NCBI GenBank assembly: GCA_907164885.2
Contig: OU015501.1
Coordinates: 65,523,308 to 65,587,307 of the forward strand
Direction: 5' to 3'
DNA from: Dolomedes plantarius
Lineage: Eukaryota > Arthropoda > Arachnida > Araneae > Dolomedidae
DNA length: 64,000 bases
Part shown: positions 1 to 10,689 of the stretch, piece by piece
Position numbering within the stretch: the stretch's first letter is position 1
Layout of the letters: each line of letters starts with the position of its first letter
The notes under the pieces: generated by a model
What the model was told of the DNA's origin: nothing
Database searches by the model: none
The model's input: the letters and a program-made list of their open reading frames with translations, nothing else
Program-made: the position numbers and the translations under genes

Positions 1-490
1 ATGAGAAAGATCATAAAAATTCTTTTAAAATGAAATCTCGTTCGAATATTTACCTCCATTTTATGATTTTTGGTGAATTTTTAAAGATTAAATTTTAGAA
101 TTTAATTTATTAAATGCTGATCACGTGATTTCTTTTTCTGGTTCTTTAAATTAATTTATCGTCACGTGCATACAACGAAATAGACAAAAAAAATTTCTTT
201 CTAATGCGGCAGAAGATTGGACATTATCCAAAAAAATATTAAAATACAAGAAAAGATATGTTCCTCAAACTGTACTATATTAACTGTACTATATTCTTTA
301 GTATGTTCTATTAGATTCAATTTGAATATTTTCTTCTACATTATTTTGTCCATAAAAATATTCGTTACGATTTTTTTATAAATATATTGATTTTTTACAT
401 CAATTGCATACATTGATCATTGTATTTATTTTAAATATATTTATACATTTTTTGGCATTAACTGCATACATTGGCCGTTGTATTTAATTT
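1..490. other. AT-rich DNA, nothing recognised
   Basis: No gene, repeat or terminal inverted repeat was found here. It leads directly into the LINE fragment that follows, so part may be 5' sequence of that element or its flank. Confidence 0.5.
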
Positions 491-492
491 GA

Positions 493-948
493 ATGTACTC
501 CGTAGCGAAGTACGGGTTTTCAGCTAGTGTAACTATAAAAGTGAATGAAGAGGCCGATCAAGCTGCAAAAAAGGTTACCAGGTTGGGAGACATACAATAT
601 ACATGTATACTTACTCGAATTAAAACAAGAAATAAAAAAAAAAAAGATGAATGGCAAACAAGGTGGGTAACAGCAATTACAGGAAGAAGAGTATTCGACA
701 TCTTTCCGAAGGTAAAAGAAAAAAGTCTCTGTGCGGACTTTTACCTAAATCAAGCTTAGACCGGACATGGTACCTTTGGAACTTATGAGCAACGTTTCCA
801 TAGTAAAAGCTGCACACGTGGCAGTGGAGAATACCAAGATGCGGACCATTGCATCTTTAGATGCAAGAAGTGGGAAGCAGCCCGTGAAAGTCTACCTGCT
901 GAGTTTGAGAGTTGGATGCGAAATCGCTTCTATTGCGAAAACATTTTT
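493..948 (+). pseudogene. C-terminal RNase H/zinc-knuckle fragment of a non-LTR retrotransposon
   Basis: The frame opening at 493 reads the end of a LINE RNase H domain (NEEADQAAKK, then FPKVKEKSLCADFYLNQA). It is cut by a TAG at 757-759 and continues in the same frame (TGHGTFGTYEQRFH) into the terminal zinc-knuckle, with a DADHCIFRC motif at about 838-864 and KKWEAARESLP after it. This order is typical of the C-terminus of arthropod RNase H-bearing non-LTR elements, where it helps degrade the RNA strand and bind nucleic acid during target-primed reverse transcription. Only the tail is present; endonuclease and reverse transcriptase are absent. The in-frame stop makes this copy dead. Family assignment rests on motifs read by eye. 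Confidence 0.75.
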
Positions 949-1500
949 ATTTATTTATTGATAAAATATTATTAGAGGACTTGTAAGTGACCTGTTCGTG
1001 GATCACTTTCCTCTGTAATTTTATATTTGTCCCTTGCATTTGATGTTTCGTTCTTTGAAATTTTGTATTTGAATTTTATTTGTGTTGGAAATCGAACTGT
1101 AATTATGTATGGAGAAGTTGAAATGTTTTCGCAGTATAGGTAACATAAAATCAAAATGTAAAGTTAAAAAAAAATATGTGTGATAAGTAGTGAAATTGGT
1201 AAAAGTAATTTATTGAGTATGAAGCAATTTTGTGTATGTACATGTTTTATAGGGCGTAATTTGTCTTGTAGCTAGATTTTGGTAGATTTTTTAGGCTCGA
1301 CTTTGTTTCGACATCAATTTTTGCTTGAGCTCTATCAGTTGGTTTGAAGCAGCGGTTCACAGTTGTGTAGGTCATCCGGACACGAATAGTGTGTCTGGAT
1401 GAGGTCCTTCGTCAAGGTGCTATCGCCGCTGTTTGTCATTAGAAACCCGATGCCTTAAGGCGGATCGGTGGTGGATTATGCTTATATTAACAGGGTTTAT
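949..1500 (+). mobile_element. Probable 3' UTR of the preceding LINE fragment
   Basis: After the coding tail the sequence turns AT-rich, then has a GC-richer block at about 1365-1480 (GAGGTCCTTCGTCAAGGTGC, then GGCGGATCGGTGGTGGA). A similar GGTGGTGGATCGGGG string occurs near 14,280, which supports a shared repeat. No poly(A) tail or target duplication was found. The assignment to the upstream element is inference. Confidence 0.35.
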
Positions 1501-1727
1501 GCAAAAGTGCTCCTTATCAATTCGCATTGTTCGGTGCATTTTTTATTTTTCGATTTTATAAATACGATTTTTGCGTAATAAGGAGAAATAACTTATAACA
1601 ACATAAACTTATGATGGAAATTTAAACTTTAATAAAAGAACCTTTGTCATGATTTTTTACTTGTGGTAAAGAATGCTTGTGATATACTTATGTTAAAATA
1701 AATGTACTCGGTAGTCTAATTCCAAAC

Positions 1728-1985
1728 GAGGCTTTCCCATTGAAAAGAGGGTAAATGGCAAAATTTCCAAAGAGTATTTTTTCATTGATACAAGGGTTTT
1801 TCTAAGGTGAATGGCGTGAAAAAGGAGGCTAATGTCTAGCACAGAACTAAACCCAAACTAGCTATGCACTTATACCCCTTTAAATGCCAGTATCCCCCTT
1901 TATAGCCATGGAAAACCCCTTGTATCAGTGAAAAAATACTCTTCGGAAATTTTGGCACTTACGCTCTTTTCAACGGAAACGCCTC
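1728..1985. mobile_element. Foldback MITE, family A, copy 1
   Basis: This 258 bp segment has terminal inverted repeats of roughly 75-95 bp. The left arm begins GAGGCTTTCCCATTGAAAAG, and the right arm ends CTCTTTTCAACGGAAACGCCTC when read on the plus strand. The arms share AAATTTCC.AAGAGTATTTTTTCA and TACAAGGGTTTT. No coding capacity is present. A second copy at 51653-51899 has the same ends and internal order. This is a non-autonomous foldback transposon; its superfamily is not clear. Confidence 0.8.
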
Positions 1986-1989
1986 AAAT

Positions 1990-2526
1990 TTATTCCATTC
2001 CAATACTTTCTTAGATTTATTACAAGTTGCAACAGCTAGTTTAATGTTTGTATTCATGCCTTTTCTGACTTTTTTAGTAAAATTTCCAGCAAGAATATTT
2101 TCTCTACATATTCTTGTTAAAATTCGATTTTACTCCCTAATCCAGTTATATAAAATTTAAAATTTTCGTCGTTAGTGTCTACTTCTTTTAATTAAACTCC
2201 ATACAACATATCTTGTTAGAAAGTTTCTTAACATTTCATTTCATTACACAACAGGTGATACCATCAGTCTCGAGTTTTATTTTCTGCGAGAAAATTTTTT
2301 TAATCTGCCGTTTCATTATGAAAAATTTTCGCTGGACTTCCGTTAACAATTTCAATCAAGATGAGTCGCATGGGGTCAAGTAAAATGAATTAAATCCAGG
2401 ACAGAAAAACAGCTGCGAATTCAACCAGCAATTTCAAACGGAGAGAAATTGGAGTATTTGAGGATTGTCGTGTCGGGAAAATTTCCTCGAATTTTTTTCC
2501 ATTTGGTTAGGAAATAATTCCATTGC
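1990..2526. other. AT-rich spacer
   Basis: Nothing recognised between the foldback element and the tandem array. Confidence 0.5.
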
Positions 2527-3545
2527 TATGAAATTGAATATTATAAGTAGTTGTGGGCTATACTAAAATTTAATAGTCACCAGTTCAAACAATTTCATTC
2601 TCGAACACGTAATACTTTTTCAGTGATAGGAAACTAGTTTCGTTGGAAAAATCATAGATGGATATTAAATATAGAGTTTCATCAGGTTTTGCTTTGGAAC
2701 AAAAAGCAAAATATATGTGTGGAGGCAGCTGACTCTGCAAAAAATAAAATAATTAAATATGAAATTGAATGAAATGAATATTATAAGTAGAATTATAAGT
2801 AGCATTATTATAAATAGTATTGTAAGTAGTATAGTAGTAGTATTATAAATAGTATTGCAAGAAGTATAGTAGTAGTATTATAAATAGTATTGTAAGTAGT
2901 ATAGTAGTAGTATTATAAATAGTATTATAAGTAGAATATTATAAGTAGGATACTATGAAATTGAATATTATAAGTTGTTGTGGGCTATACTAAAATTTAA
3001 TAGCCACCACTTCATGCATATTAGGACCCAAATAATTTCATTCTCGAGCACGTAATACTTTTTCAAGAGATAGGAAACTAGTTTCGTTGGAAAAATCATA
3101 GGTGTATATTAAATATAGAGTTTCATCAGGTTTTGCTTTGGAATAAAATGTAAAATACATGCGTGGAGGCACCTGACTATGTAAAAAAATAAAATAAATA
3201 AAATGAAATTGAACGAAATGAATATTATAAGCAGAATTATAAGTAGTATTGTAAGTAGCATTATTATAAGTAAGCAGTATTATAGGTAGAATATTATAAG
3301 TAGAATATTATGAAATTGAATATTATAAGTTGTTGTGGGCTATACTAAAATTTAATAGCCACCAGTTCAGACATATTAGGGGCCAAATAATTTCATTCTC
3401 GAGCACGTAATACTTTTTCAGTGATAGGATACTAGTTTCTCTGGAAAAATCATAGCTGGATATTAAATAGTTTCATCAGGTTTTCCTTTGGAATAAAAAG
3501 TAAAATACATGCGTGGAGGCGTCTGACTATGTAAAAAAAATAAAA
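2527..3545. repeat. Three-unit complex tandem array with embedded ATTATAAGTAG microsatellite
   Basis: Three copies of a roughly 215 bp block begin TATGAAATTGAATATTATAA at 2527, 2954 and 3309. Each carries GTGGGCTATACTAAAATTTAA, TTTCATTCTCGA.CACGTAATAC and TTTCATCAGGTTTT in the same order. They are separated by runs of ATTATAAGTAG/TAGTAGTATT variants of different length (about 2780-2953 and 3225-3308), so the spacing is 427 and then 355 bp. The block looks like a locally amplified satellite or minisatellite. No coding role is visible. Confidence 0.85.
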
Positions 3546-5250
3546 TAAATAAAATAAAAGAATAAAAAAATACACACTATGTGTTTACACAGAAATTTTA
3601 TAGATCAGACACAAATAAGTTAAGAGCTTTTCAGCCGGACATAGCTACAATCCAAACTATAGATATTTATTTATCTGAATTATCTTTCAGTCTCTCTCTC
3701 TCTGCTAATTATAGCTTCAATGCAAGATATTTTATCATTTACAATAAAGAAATCAGTATTATTAGGATTCTTTCTTTCTAGTACTTGTGCTTTTTTTAGG
3801 TTATCTGAAACAGAATTTCGCTACTTATTTTGATATTTTTTTAAAATTGCTTCATAAATTATCATAATTTTGTTAGAAACATGTTCATACAAATTATCGC
3901 CCATAATAATACTTTTCTGATAAATAATCATAATTAATGGTAGATAAGTAAAATGGTTAAAGTTTACTACTATTTACTGTCGCAGTACATTAATATCAGC
4001 TATAATGCGGTGTTTATAAAGCAAGCAAACTCTTGGAATTAAGTTCATTTTCCCTGCATTAAGAGTATTTTCTCCAACTAATCGTTAAAGAGTAAAAGTA
4101 AAATTTTCTGAAAATATAAGAAAGATTCACATCATTAAATTTATTCGTACATCCGGATTCCCATTATTTTTCAAAATATTCGAGCGAAATTCATTATTTG
4201 CCTTTCGAAGTCCATCTAGAAATTACAGAGATGATTTCAATTAAATGCAGCCACGTAGTCTCGGGTCTAGTCTTTGCTTTTCAATTATTTCTAAAGATTC
4301 ATTTTTAAAATGAAATGTCAGCTTATGTTTCGAATTTAATGAGCTTTTAAATGCTGTAACTTTTAAAAAAATACCTCCAATGAAAAAATGAATAGCATGC
4401 GAGAAATGGTATCTTAAGAATCATTTTTATTCCTGCAAAACCATTCATGGAAATTATTTCATAACGATAAATTGAAGTTCTCTGTTTTCTTATAAAAGCT
4501 TATGGCCCTCGTAAGAAACTGGAAAACATTAAAAAAATTAAAGTGTCATTCACTTATGATTAAAAAATATACATTACTTATGATACTGCAATGTAAAAGT
4601 TGAAATTATTTACTTTTTTACTTTGGAAATATTGTTTGATCGATATTTTTTGCTATATTTTTTCATTAGCAATGGAGGAAAACTAAATGAAATAATCACG
4701 AATTTTTATTTGTACTTCAAAAGATTTAAAAATGATGTTAATATTAATTCTTAACTTTGACATAAAAAGTACCCTAAAAATTATAACTTGATTTTTAGTA
4801 TTTAAATTTCAAATTTTGTACTGAGTAACTCATAAGAATGGATATAAATAAACTTCTGTGAAATATTTCAATATTTTTTACATTGCATGCATTAAGATCT
4901 AACGAGAGAATAAATCCTAGGAAATAATTTTAAGTATTAAAAAGTAATATATATTTTTCTGAAAGATACTAAATTTATTAATTTTGTTTTCTAAGTAGTT
5001 GATGCAATTTTAAGATTTAAAGTACATTTTGAGAGAAAAACTGTTAAGAGAAAAAGGTATGAAGTTCTTTCAAGCAAATATATAAGACAATGACAATAAT
5101 ACAGAGACTATGGTAATGATGAATATATTGTTTTGACAGATTTATAAATCTCTTTTTTTAATTGATATATTCTATATAATTTTTAAAACTTAAATACGAC
5201 TCTTATGGTGTATGGTACCTTTAATTTTATACCCTTAATCTACTTTAATA
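3546..5250. other. AT-rich DNA, nothing recognised
   Basis: Short open stretches here have the composition expected by chance (rich in K, N, I, F). No repeat with a partner elsewhere in the window was noticed. Confidence 0.5.
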
Positions 5251-5254
5251 TTTG

Positions 5255-5536
5255 TCGCCCAGTGGCTAAGTGGATAAGGCATCAGCCTGCCACGCCGGGG
5301 GTGTGGGTTCGCATAAGACTTGGCTGTATTCTGGGGAACCGGTCAGTCTTCCGCCTGCAATTGGAACCCCGGATAGAAAGGGGAGCTGCAACCCATCGTC
5401 CATCGCCGGTGTCATCCATTTTCTGTCAATAAAATTCTTCTGTGATTGTGTCATTTGTCTGTTTCTATGTCTTATATTCATATGTATACCGGACTGGGGT
5501 GTAATGTTGTCATCCCCCAGGGACATTAGCCACACA
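5255..5536 (+). mobile_element. tRNA-derived SINE, family 1, copy 1
   Basis: An RNA polymerase III A box (TGGCTAAGTGG, about 5262-5272) and a degenerate B box (GGGTTCGCATAAG, about 5305-5317) form a tRNA-like head. The non-tRNA body (CAGTCTTCCGCCTGCAA, then GGAGCTGCAACCCATC and CATCGCCGGTGTCATC) is shared with the copy at 51133-51417. It ends in a short CA repeat directly before the decayed LINE. It is a non-autonomous retroposon. Confidence 0.8.
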
Positions 5537-5589
5537 CACACTTTTATATTTCATGGACGGGTTATGAGTTTCATATTCTTCCCAAAACC

Positions 5590-6160
5590 AGGCTTGTTGG
5601 TTGGGGTAAAAAAGGATCTGACAGCAGATTTTAAAGTTTTGAAAGTAATGGATAGTGGTTAGGATAACAGTGATATTATATCTCTTGACATTTGAATATA
5701 AGACAAACTTCTGAAATTATATGTTACGTACTCACCGACTGAAAACAAACCAGATTTTTCATTTATTGATACTACTTCTAGACCAGTTTTTATTGGGGAT
5801 TTCAATGCGCATCCCCCAAAGTGGGGATATGAGGATAAAAATGATGCCGGTGTTGCAGTAGAAGACCTCCTCAACACAAGTACCTTCGAACTGGTACATG
5901 ACTGTCATGACCCCCCCCCCCCCCAACTTATCAACATTATAATGGCACAAATACCACACCTGATCTGGTGCTAGTCACTTCTGACCTTCGACAGCTCACC
6001 ATACGAGGAGTCATAGAGGATCCCGGCTCAGGGTATCGCCAGGTTATTGTGGACCTTAATTTCCCTGATGAACGGAAGCCTAATTCTTCCTACAGGATCT
6101 CATGGAATTTAAAAAGAGCTCAATGGAACCATTTTTCTGAGTTAGGGATCATGAACTTGA
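5590..6160 (+). pseudogene. LINE endonuclease domain (exonuclease-endonuclease-phosphatase type), broken
   Basis: Fragments in shifting frames give LLVGVKKDL, then PVFIGDFNAHPPKWG (about 5,784-5,830), EDLLNTSTFELVHD, and after a run of about 18 C, TTPDLVLVTSD and VIEDPGSGYRQVIVDLN. GDFNAHP is the catalytic Asp/Asn motif of apurinic-like LINE endonucleases. The usual GSDH-type terminal motif is replaced by GSGYRQV, lacking the catalytic His. The domain would nick target DNA to prime reverse transcription. The poly-C run near 5,916 and several stops break it. Confidence 0.8.
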
Positions 6161-6699
6161 TCATAAGAAATTGGATTTCAGTTCTCTTGCATATCATTTG
6201 TATAAATCTTTTAGAGATATGATAATTAATTGTGCAAAGAAATGTATTCAGAGAAGAAGAGTAGAGATCTGCAAATGTTTTTGGTCATGAGAACTTGGGG
6301 AATTCAGTTCTTTCTTGGCGGGATCGGTTCAAGAGGAGGGCTGAATTAACCGGCAGGGTACAACATGCTCAACTATGGAAAAGACAGGCACTGTTTTTAA
6401 GAAAGCTGTCTTAGCTGAAAAGCGTAAATACTTAGACACCTTTATTTCAAAAATAAATTATCAGAAATATGGTAAGAAAACTTATTGATTCCTTGCAAAG
6501 CTGAAATATGAGAGTAACCAACCTACCAAAGGGCCTATTTCAAAAGATGGAAAATTTTTAACATCTGATTTGGGTGCAGTCAACGCATTTGTACAATAAT
6601 TCTCGAGTATACAGCATAGATCTGGCTTTGCTAGAACGAGATCTAAAGCTCTGAGAAAACTTTATAATCGAGTTCAGTTCGGAGAGAAAGAGTCCCCTT

Positions 6700-7614
6700 C
6701 TCCAAGTTCAATATCGATTTTCAATACCAAATTTTCTCCTCTGAAATAGCTTTGAGGTGCTAATCCCCAGGAGAAGATGGTACCCCCCCCCCTAATTTCT
6801 CATGCATTTAGGACCTTCTGATAGAGAAACCGTTTTGAGATTCTTCAGTTTGATTTGGGAAACTGGGGCTGTTCCTTCTCGGTGGCGTAAATCCGTCATC
6901 ATTCCTATTCATAAAAAAAGATAAACAATACCACTAAAAGATAAAAGATAAACGAAAACACCTGTGATGTCCAGAGTTACAGACCAGTCTAGGCTACTAG
7001 CTTCCTGGGTAAAACTACGGAGATAATGGTTTTCAGGAGAATTAACTGGCATTCGGAAAATAACCGGCTATTGGTTAGTGAACAGGTTAGACAGTTCAGA
7101 TCTACTGGGAATCATGTAGCACTTTTAAGTCAGGTAGTTAAAGATGATCTCAACAAGAGACAAATCATGACGGTGGTTTTGTGGACCTGAATTCGGCATA
7201 CGATGTCGTTTGGAAAGAAAGCCTGCTTCTAAAGCTATCTGACTTTGGACTCATTCCAATGCGTTTAAATGTTTTAGAAGCTTCCTTGGACAACATTCCT
7301 GTAGAGTTCGATATGATAACTGTCTTTCTAGATGCAAAACATTTAAGACAGGTTTGCCCCAAGGAGCAGTTACTAGTTGCATGCTATTTAATATCTATAT
7401 TAATGACCTTGTTGTTATGTTGAAAACCATTAAAAGTGTTAAATGTCTATTATATGCTGACGATTTGGTTATAGGGTCAGAGACTCCTAAGCAAAAGGCA
7501 AAACAACTAACCAAACTTGCCTTTAATCAAACTCATAGGTTACTTGGCGATTTGTGTAACTCTAATAACATGAAAGTATATCTAAACAAGACGTTCTATC
7601 AAACTTTTCCTTGA
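6700..7614 (+). pseudogene. LINE reverse transcriptase domain, broken
   Basis: Visible pieces in order are a decayed SPGEDG motif (about 6,768), WRKSVIIPIHKK (about 6,883-6,918), FVDLNSAYDVVWKESLLLKL (7,176-7,238), LPQGAVTSCMLFNIYINDLV (7,354-7,416) and LLYADDLVIG (7,447-7,480). YADD is the catalytic box; the first catalytic Asp lies in the VDLNSAYD block. Several frame changes separate these pieces, so no full-length enzyme can be made. This is the polymerase that would copy the element RNA at the nicked target. Confidence 0.85.
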
Positions 7615-7759
7615 CCACCAACCTTTAACCCCATCTCTGCTCTTCTAGGATCACCCTATCCCAGAAACGGATAGTTTTACCTACATAAGCGTCTCTTTCG
7701 ATCGAAAATTAATGTAGAGACTGCATACTGAGAACATTCTTAAAAAGACTTCAAGGAGA

Positions 7760-8041
7760 TTGACACTACTTAAACGTATCAATGATTCCAAGTGGGGATG
7801 TTCTAGGAAAACTTTAAACACAACTTTTGAGAGATTCCCTTTGCCAATTATGATCTACTGCTGTGAGGCCTTAGTAGCAGCGTCGAATCAAATTATCAAT
7901 ACTCTAGAGAAATTCCAGAATCAAGCTTTACACTTGATTACCGGTGCAGTTAAATCTATACCAACAGATGCTTTGATGGTGTGCACAAATAATATACCTA
8001 TTAGGTCTATAATAGATCAGAAAGCCATAACTCTTTGGTAA
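7760..8041 (+). pseudogene. LINE connection region between RT and RNase H
   Basis: This open stretch reads TLLKRINDSKWGCSRKTLNT, then IMIYCCEALVAASNQIINTL and FQNQALHLITGAV. The pattern of leucine-rich helices and FQNQALRLITGA-like residues is typical of the region that follows the RT in RNase H-bearing LINEs. It ends in a stop at 8,039 within a displaced frame. Confidence 0.7.
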
Positions 8042-8179
8042 AAAAAGTTAGACTTCCGGATTGTTTCTCACTTTGGGACAGTGTTTCTCTGACTACAGAG
8101 CGGAAACTTAAATTACAGCATGAACTAGGGCAGAAAGTATAGTTTAAAGAAGATAAATTTAAATTTCGATGCTGAATTT

Positions 8180-9121
8180 TTGCCGACCCCTCAGAATCCA
8201 TTTGATTTAACTGATTATTGTGTCTGCATCGACCTTGTCAAAAGGGTAATTAAGGGTGACACTAGCGAAGACGTTTTGAGATCTTTATTCTTCGAAACAG
8301 TCTATTCACGATACCGCAAGGAGGAATGGCTTCGAGTGTTTACAAAATATGAAGACAACATCAGTGTAGGTGCAGGGGTGTACTGTGATCTTTTTTTTTC
8401 TTTTATGAGCCTGTAGGGACACATAAAACTACCTTTGATGGGGATATTGTAGCAATTCATATTACTCTGGACCAGTTTTTATGCTGGATGAGTAATTTGT
8501 CTAAAGTGGTCATTCCTAGCGACTCTAGGGCAGCTCTTCAAGCTATCAGCTCCTGTGGTGTCCCCAAATCATGTAAAGTATATAGGTGCTAATTGCTATT
8601 GGAAAAACTTCACAATAACGGTAGGGAGATTGCCCTGCAGTGGATACCAGGCCCCTGCGGCCTCCGGGGCAACGAGCTGGGTGACGCCCTGGAAAAAAAG
8701 GGTTCATCTGTATCACAACTATCCAATAATGAGGTTTCTTACAACTCGTTAAAGTTGCTTGTAAGAGAGACTTTTAGGAACTCCCTCTCACAAGAACTGT
8801 TGTCGAGGAGTTCAAATAAGATATGGTGGAGCAAAACTGCTGAAGTCCCAGAATGGTCAAGGCAGAAAGTAGTTGCCTTGTTTCAACTGGTGACGGGCCA
8901 TGATTGCCTATTGAAACATCTCTGCCATGTGAGTATAGTTTCAGAACCCTTTTGCAAGCTCTGTAACCGACGAGAGGACATGGACTTACTAATTTACTGT
9001 CTTGCCACTCTACCTCCAGCTCCAGTGTGGGAGAGATATTGGATAGCTAGGAGACTTTTGGGTTCACTGACATTTTACTTCTCTTTTGTTTGTTTGTTCT
9101 TGTGTTTTACTATAGTCATGT
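8180..9121 (+). pseudogene. LINE RNase H domain and C-terminal zinc-knuckle, broken
   Basis: The stretch from 8,180 is a degenerate linker. From about 8,420 to 8,580 the reading gives THKTTFDGDIVAI and VVIPSDSRAALQAI, carrying the Asp of the RNase H fold. A new frame from 8,593 gives ALQWIPGPCGLRGNELGD; LQWIPGHCGL-like motifs and the GNE.AD box are diagnostic, and here the usual His is Pro. The end shows LVTGHDCLLKHLCH and FCKLCNRREDMDLLIYC, the zinc-knuckle with its last His replaced by Leu. It is a dead copy. Confidence 0.8.
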
Positions 9122-9150
9122 AACCCGCAATTGGAAATAAAAAAATATTT

Positions 9151-10326
9151 AATGGGCTCTTTATTTGAAGTTATTTCATATAAAATTTTATAAGGTAAAT
9201 TTAATAACAAATTGATTCTCGTAGTACATCTTGTAAGTATTTGTTTGGGGTGATACGAAGGTATAATAGGCTTAGAAGAGGTAAATAAGCTGTAAAGAAT
9301 GGAGAGTAACATGTTATATTAATAATTTAACATTTTAAACATGCTGTTATATGAAATACTTTTTCCTTCAGATTAAATATGCTTTTATATATACCAGCAA
9401 TTCATAACCATTAAAAAGTAACTTTTTTATATTTCCTCTGATAAGTTATTCGAATTTCTAATATACATGTCTGAGAAAAAATCTAAAGCTAGAAGCTTTT
9501 CAAAAAGTTTAAAATTTCTGATATATATTTATTTCTTTGACGTTCTTGACGTATCTCAGCTCAAAATACCTCTCGAAAGTATGACATTCACCATTTTATA
9601 TTCCAAGAAATATAGAGTGATGCCTGTTCTACTTCACAATGTTCTCTGAGAAAGTGTTCTTTCTCTATTATAAAATAAAAAATGCTTTCATGTATATTAA
9701 TGTTTAGATGTGCATTTAGTAACATTTTCCTAATATACTAGCACACAAATGCAAAAAATATTTCTATCTAAACAAGGAATTTATCTAGAACCAGTCTCAA
9801 ATTAAATGTATTTCACTGAGGAGCTTCTCCATTATTTAAAGCAGTTTTAAATGATAGCGACAGTAGAACTGAGACCAAAATTATAAAAAAAATGTTGGGA
9901 CATATAACAAAATTTAATTCATTTTTGGAATGAAATTCTTTTTAACTAATATTTACTTTAGTACCTAATGCTTGTAATATATATCAAGTGGAATTCGATA
10001 TTTATTTATTATGTTTATTATATATTTTTTATGATAACTTATTAGTTTGATATATTTATTTTGATATGATTTCATTTATTAAACTTTCCAGAAAAAAATC
10101 TCGTGATCTCAGATTTTAACATGATTCATGTCAATGTTTGAGATTGGATTATTGTAATAATTTAGGAGTGTAAGAAGTTATATATATTTTTTCAATCTTA
10201 GGTAGAAGAATATTTTGTAGTCTATAAACTGCATTGTAGAATATGAAATACGAAAGCCTGCTTGCATGAATATGGAAATGGTTATTCAAGAAATATAAAC
10301 ACTTTAAATGATCGAATTTTTTTTCC
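9151..10326. other. AT-rich DNA, nothing recognised
   Basis: No repeat partner or coding signal was found. Confidence 0.5.
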
Positions 10327-10512
10327 ATGGAGGTAGGTACTTGCCAGGAGACATTCGCCCTTACATCAGGAATTTGTTGGCTTCGTCAATCATGGGGCTT
10401 CAATGAGGTGGACCACCGTTGCAAACTAAAACGGTGCCACCACAATTTAGACCGACTATCCTTATGGGCAACATCTTGGGGGCTCATACCTCCTTTTCTA
10501 ACCTACAAACCC
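10327..10512 (-). mobile_element. SINE family 3 body, minus strand, partial
   Basis: On the minus strand this reads GGTCTAAATTGTGGTGGCAC and ends GGCGAATGTCTCCTGGCAAG. The first matches the CGGTCGAAATTGAGGTGGCA core of the copies at 22,946, 36,467 and 42,838; the second matches the SINE tail GAATGT.TC..GACAAGTGCC. The tRNA-like head is not obvious; the GC-richer DNA to 10,680 may be related. Confidence 0.55.
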
Positions 10513-10689
10513 TAAAGAGGGACTTTACGGCAAAAAGATTAAATTGTCAGTATCCAGAGTAGACACGAGAGTAAGGAGTGGGATGCTTGTCGGCTCTGAA
10601 CAAACGCCATTTCAGTACTGAGGAAGCTCGGTTGGAGACAGAGTCAAACTTTCTGAGTACTGAATCCCGACGCATGAACCATTAGATTG

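Larger units (their letters stand above)
5553..9150 (+). mobile_element. Decayed non-LTR retrotransposon (EN-RT-RNase H)
   Basis: About 3.6 kb of one LINE can be followed by protein motifs in the expected order: endonuclease (5,590-6,160), reverse transcriptase (6,740-7,614), thumb/connection (7,760-8,040), RNase H (8,420-8,740) and a C-terminal zinc-knuckle (8,900-9,000). It ends at an A-rich AATAAAAAAATATTTAA near 9,138. The order resembles jockey-like, RNase H-containing LINEs of arthropods. Many frameshifts and stops show it is dead. No upstream ORF1 (gag-like) region was found; a SINE abuts its 5' side, so it is probably 5' truncated. No target duplication was found. Confidence 0.85.

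Noticed and set aside
3581..3781. 66-residue open stretch
   Set aside because: Residues are those expected from random AT-rich DNA, with no splice sites, no homology signal and serine/leucine runs from a TCTC repeat.
5255..5330. tRNA gene
   Set aside because: The same sequence with its non-tRNA body recurs at 51,133; this is a SINE.
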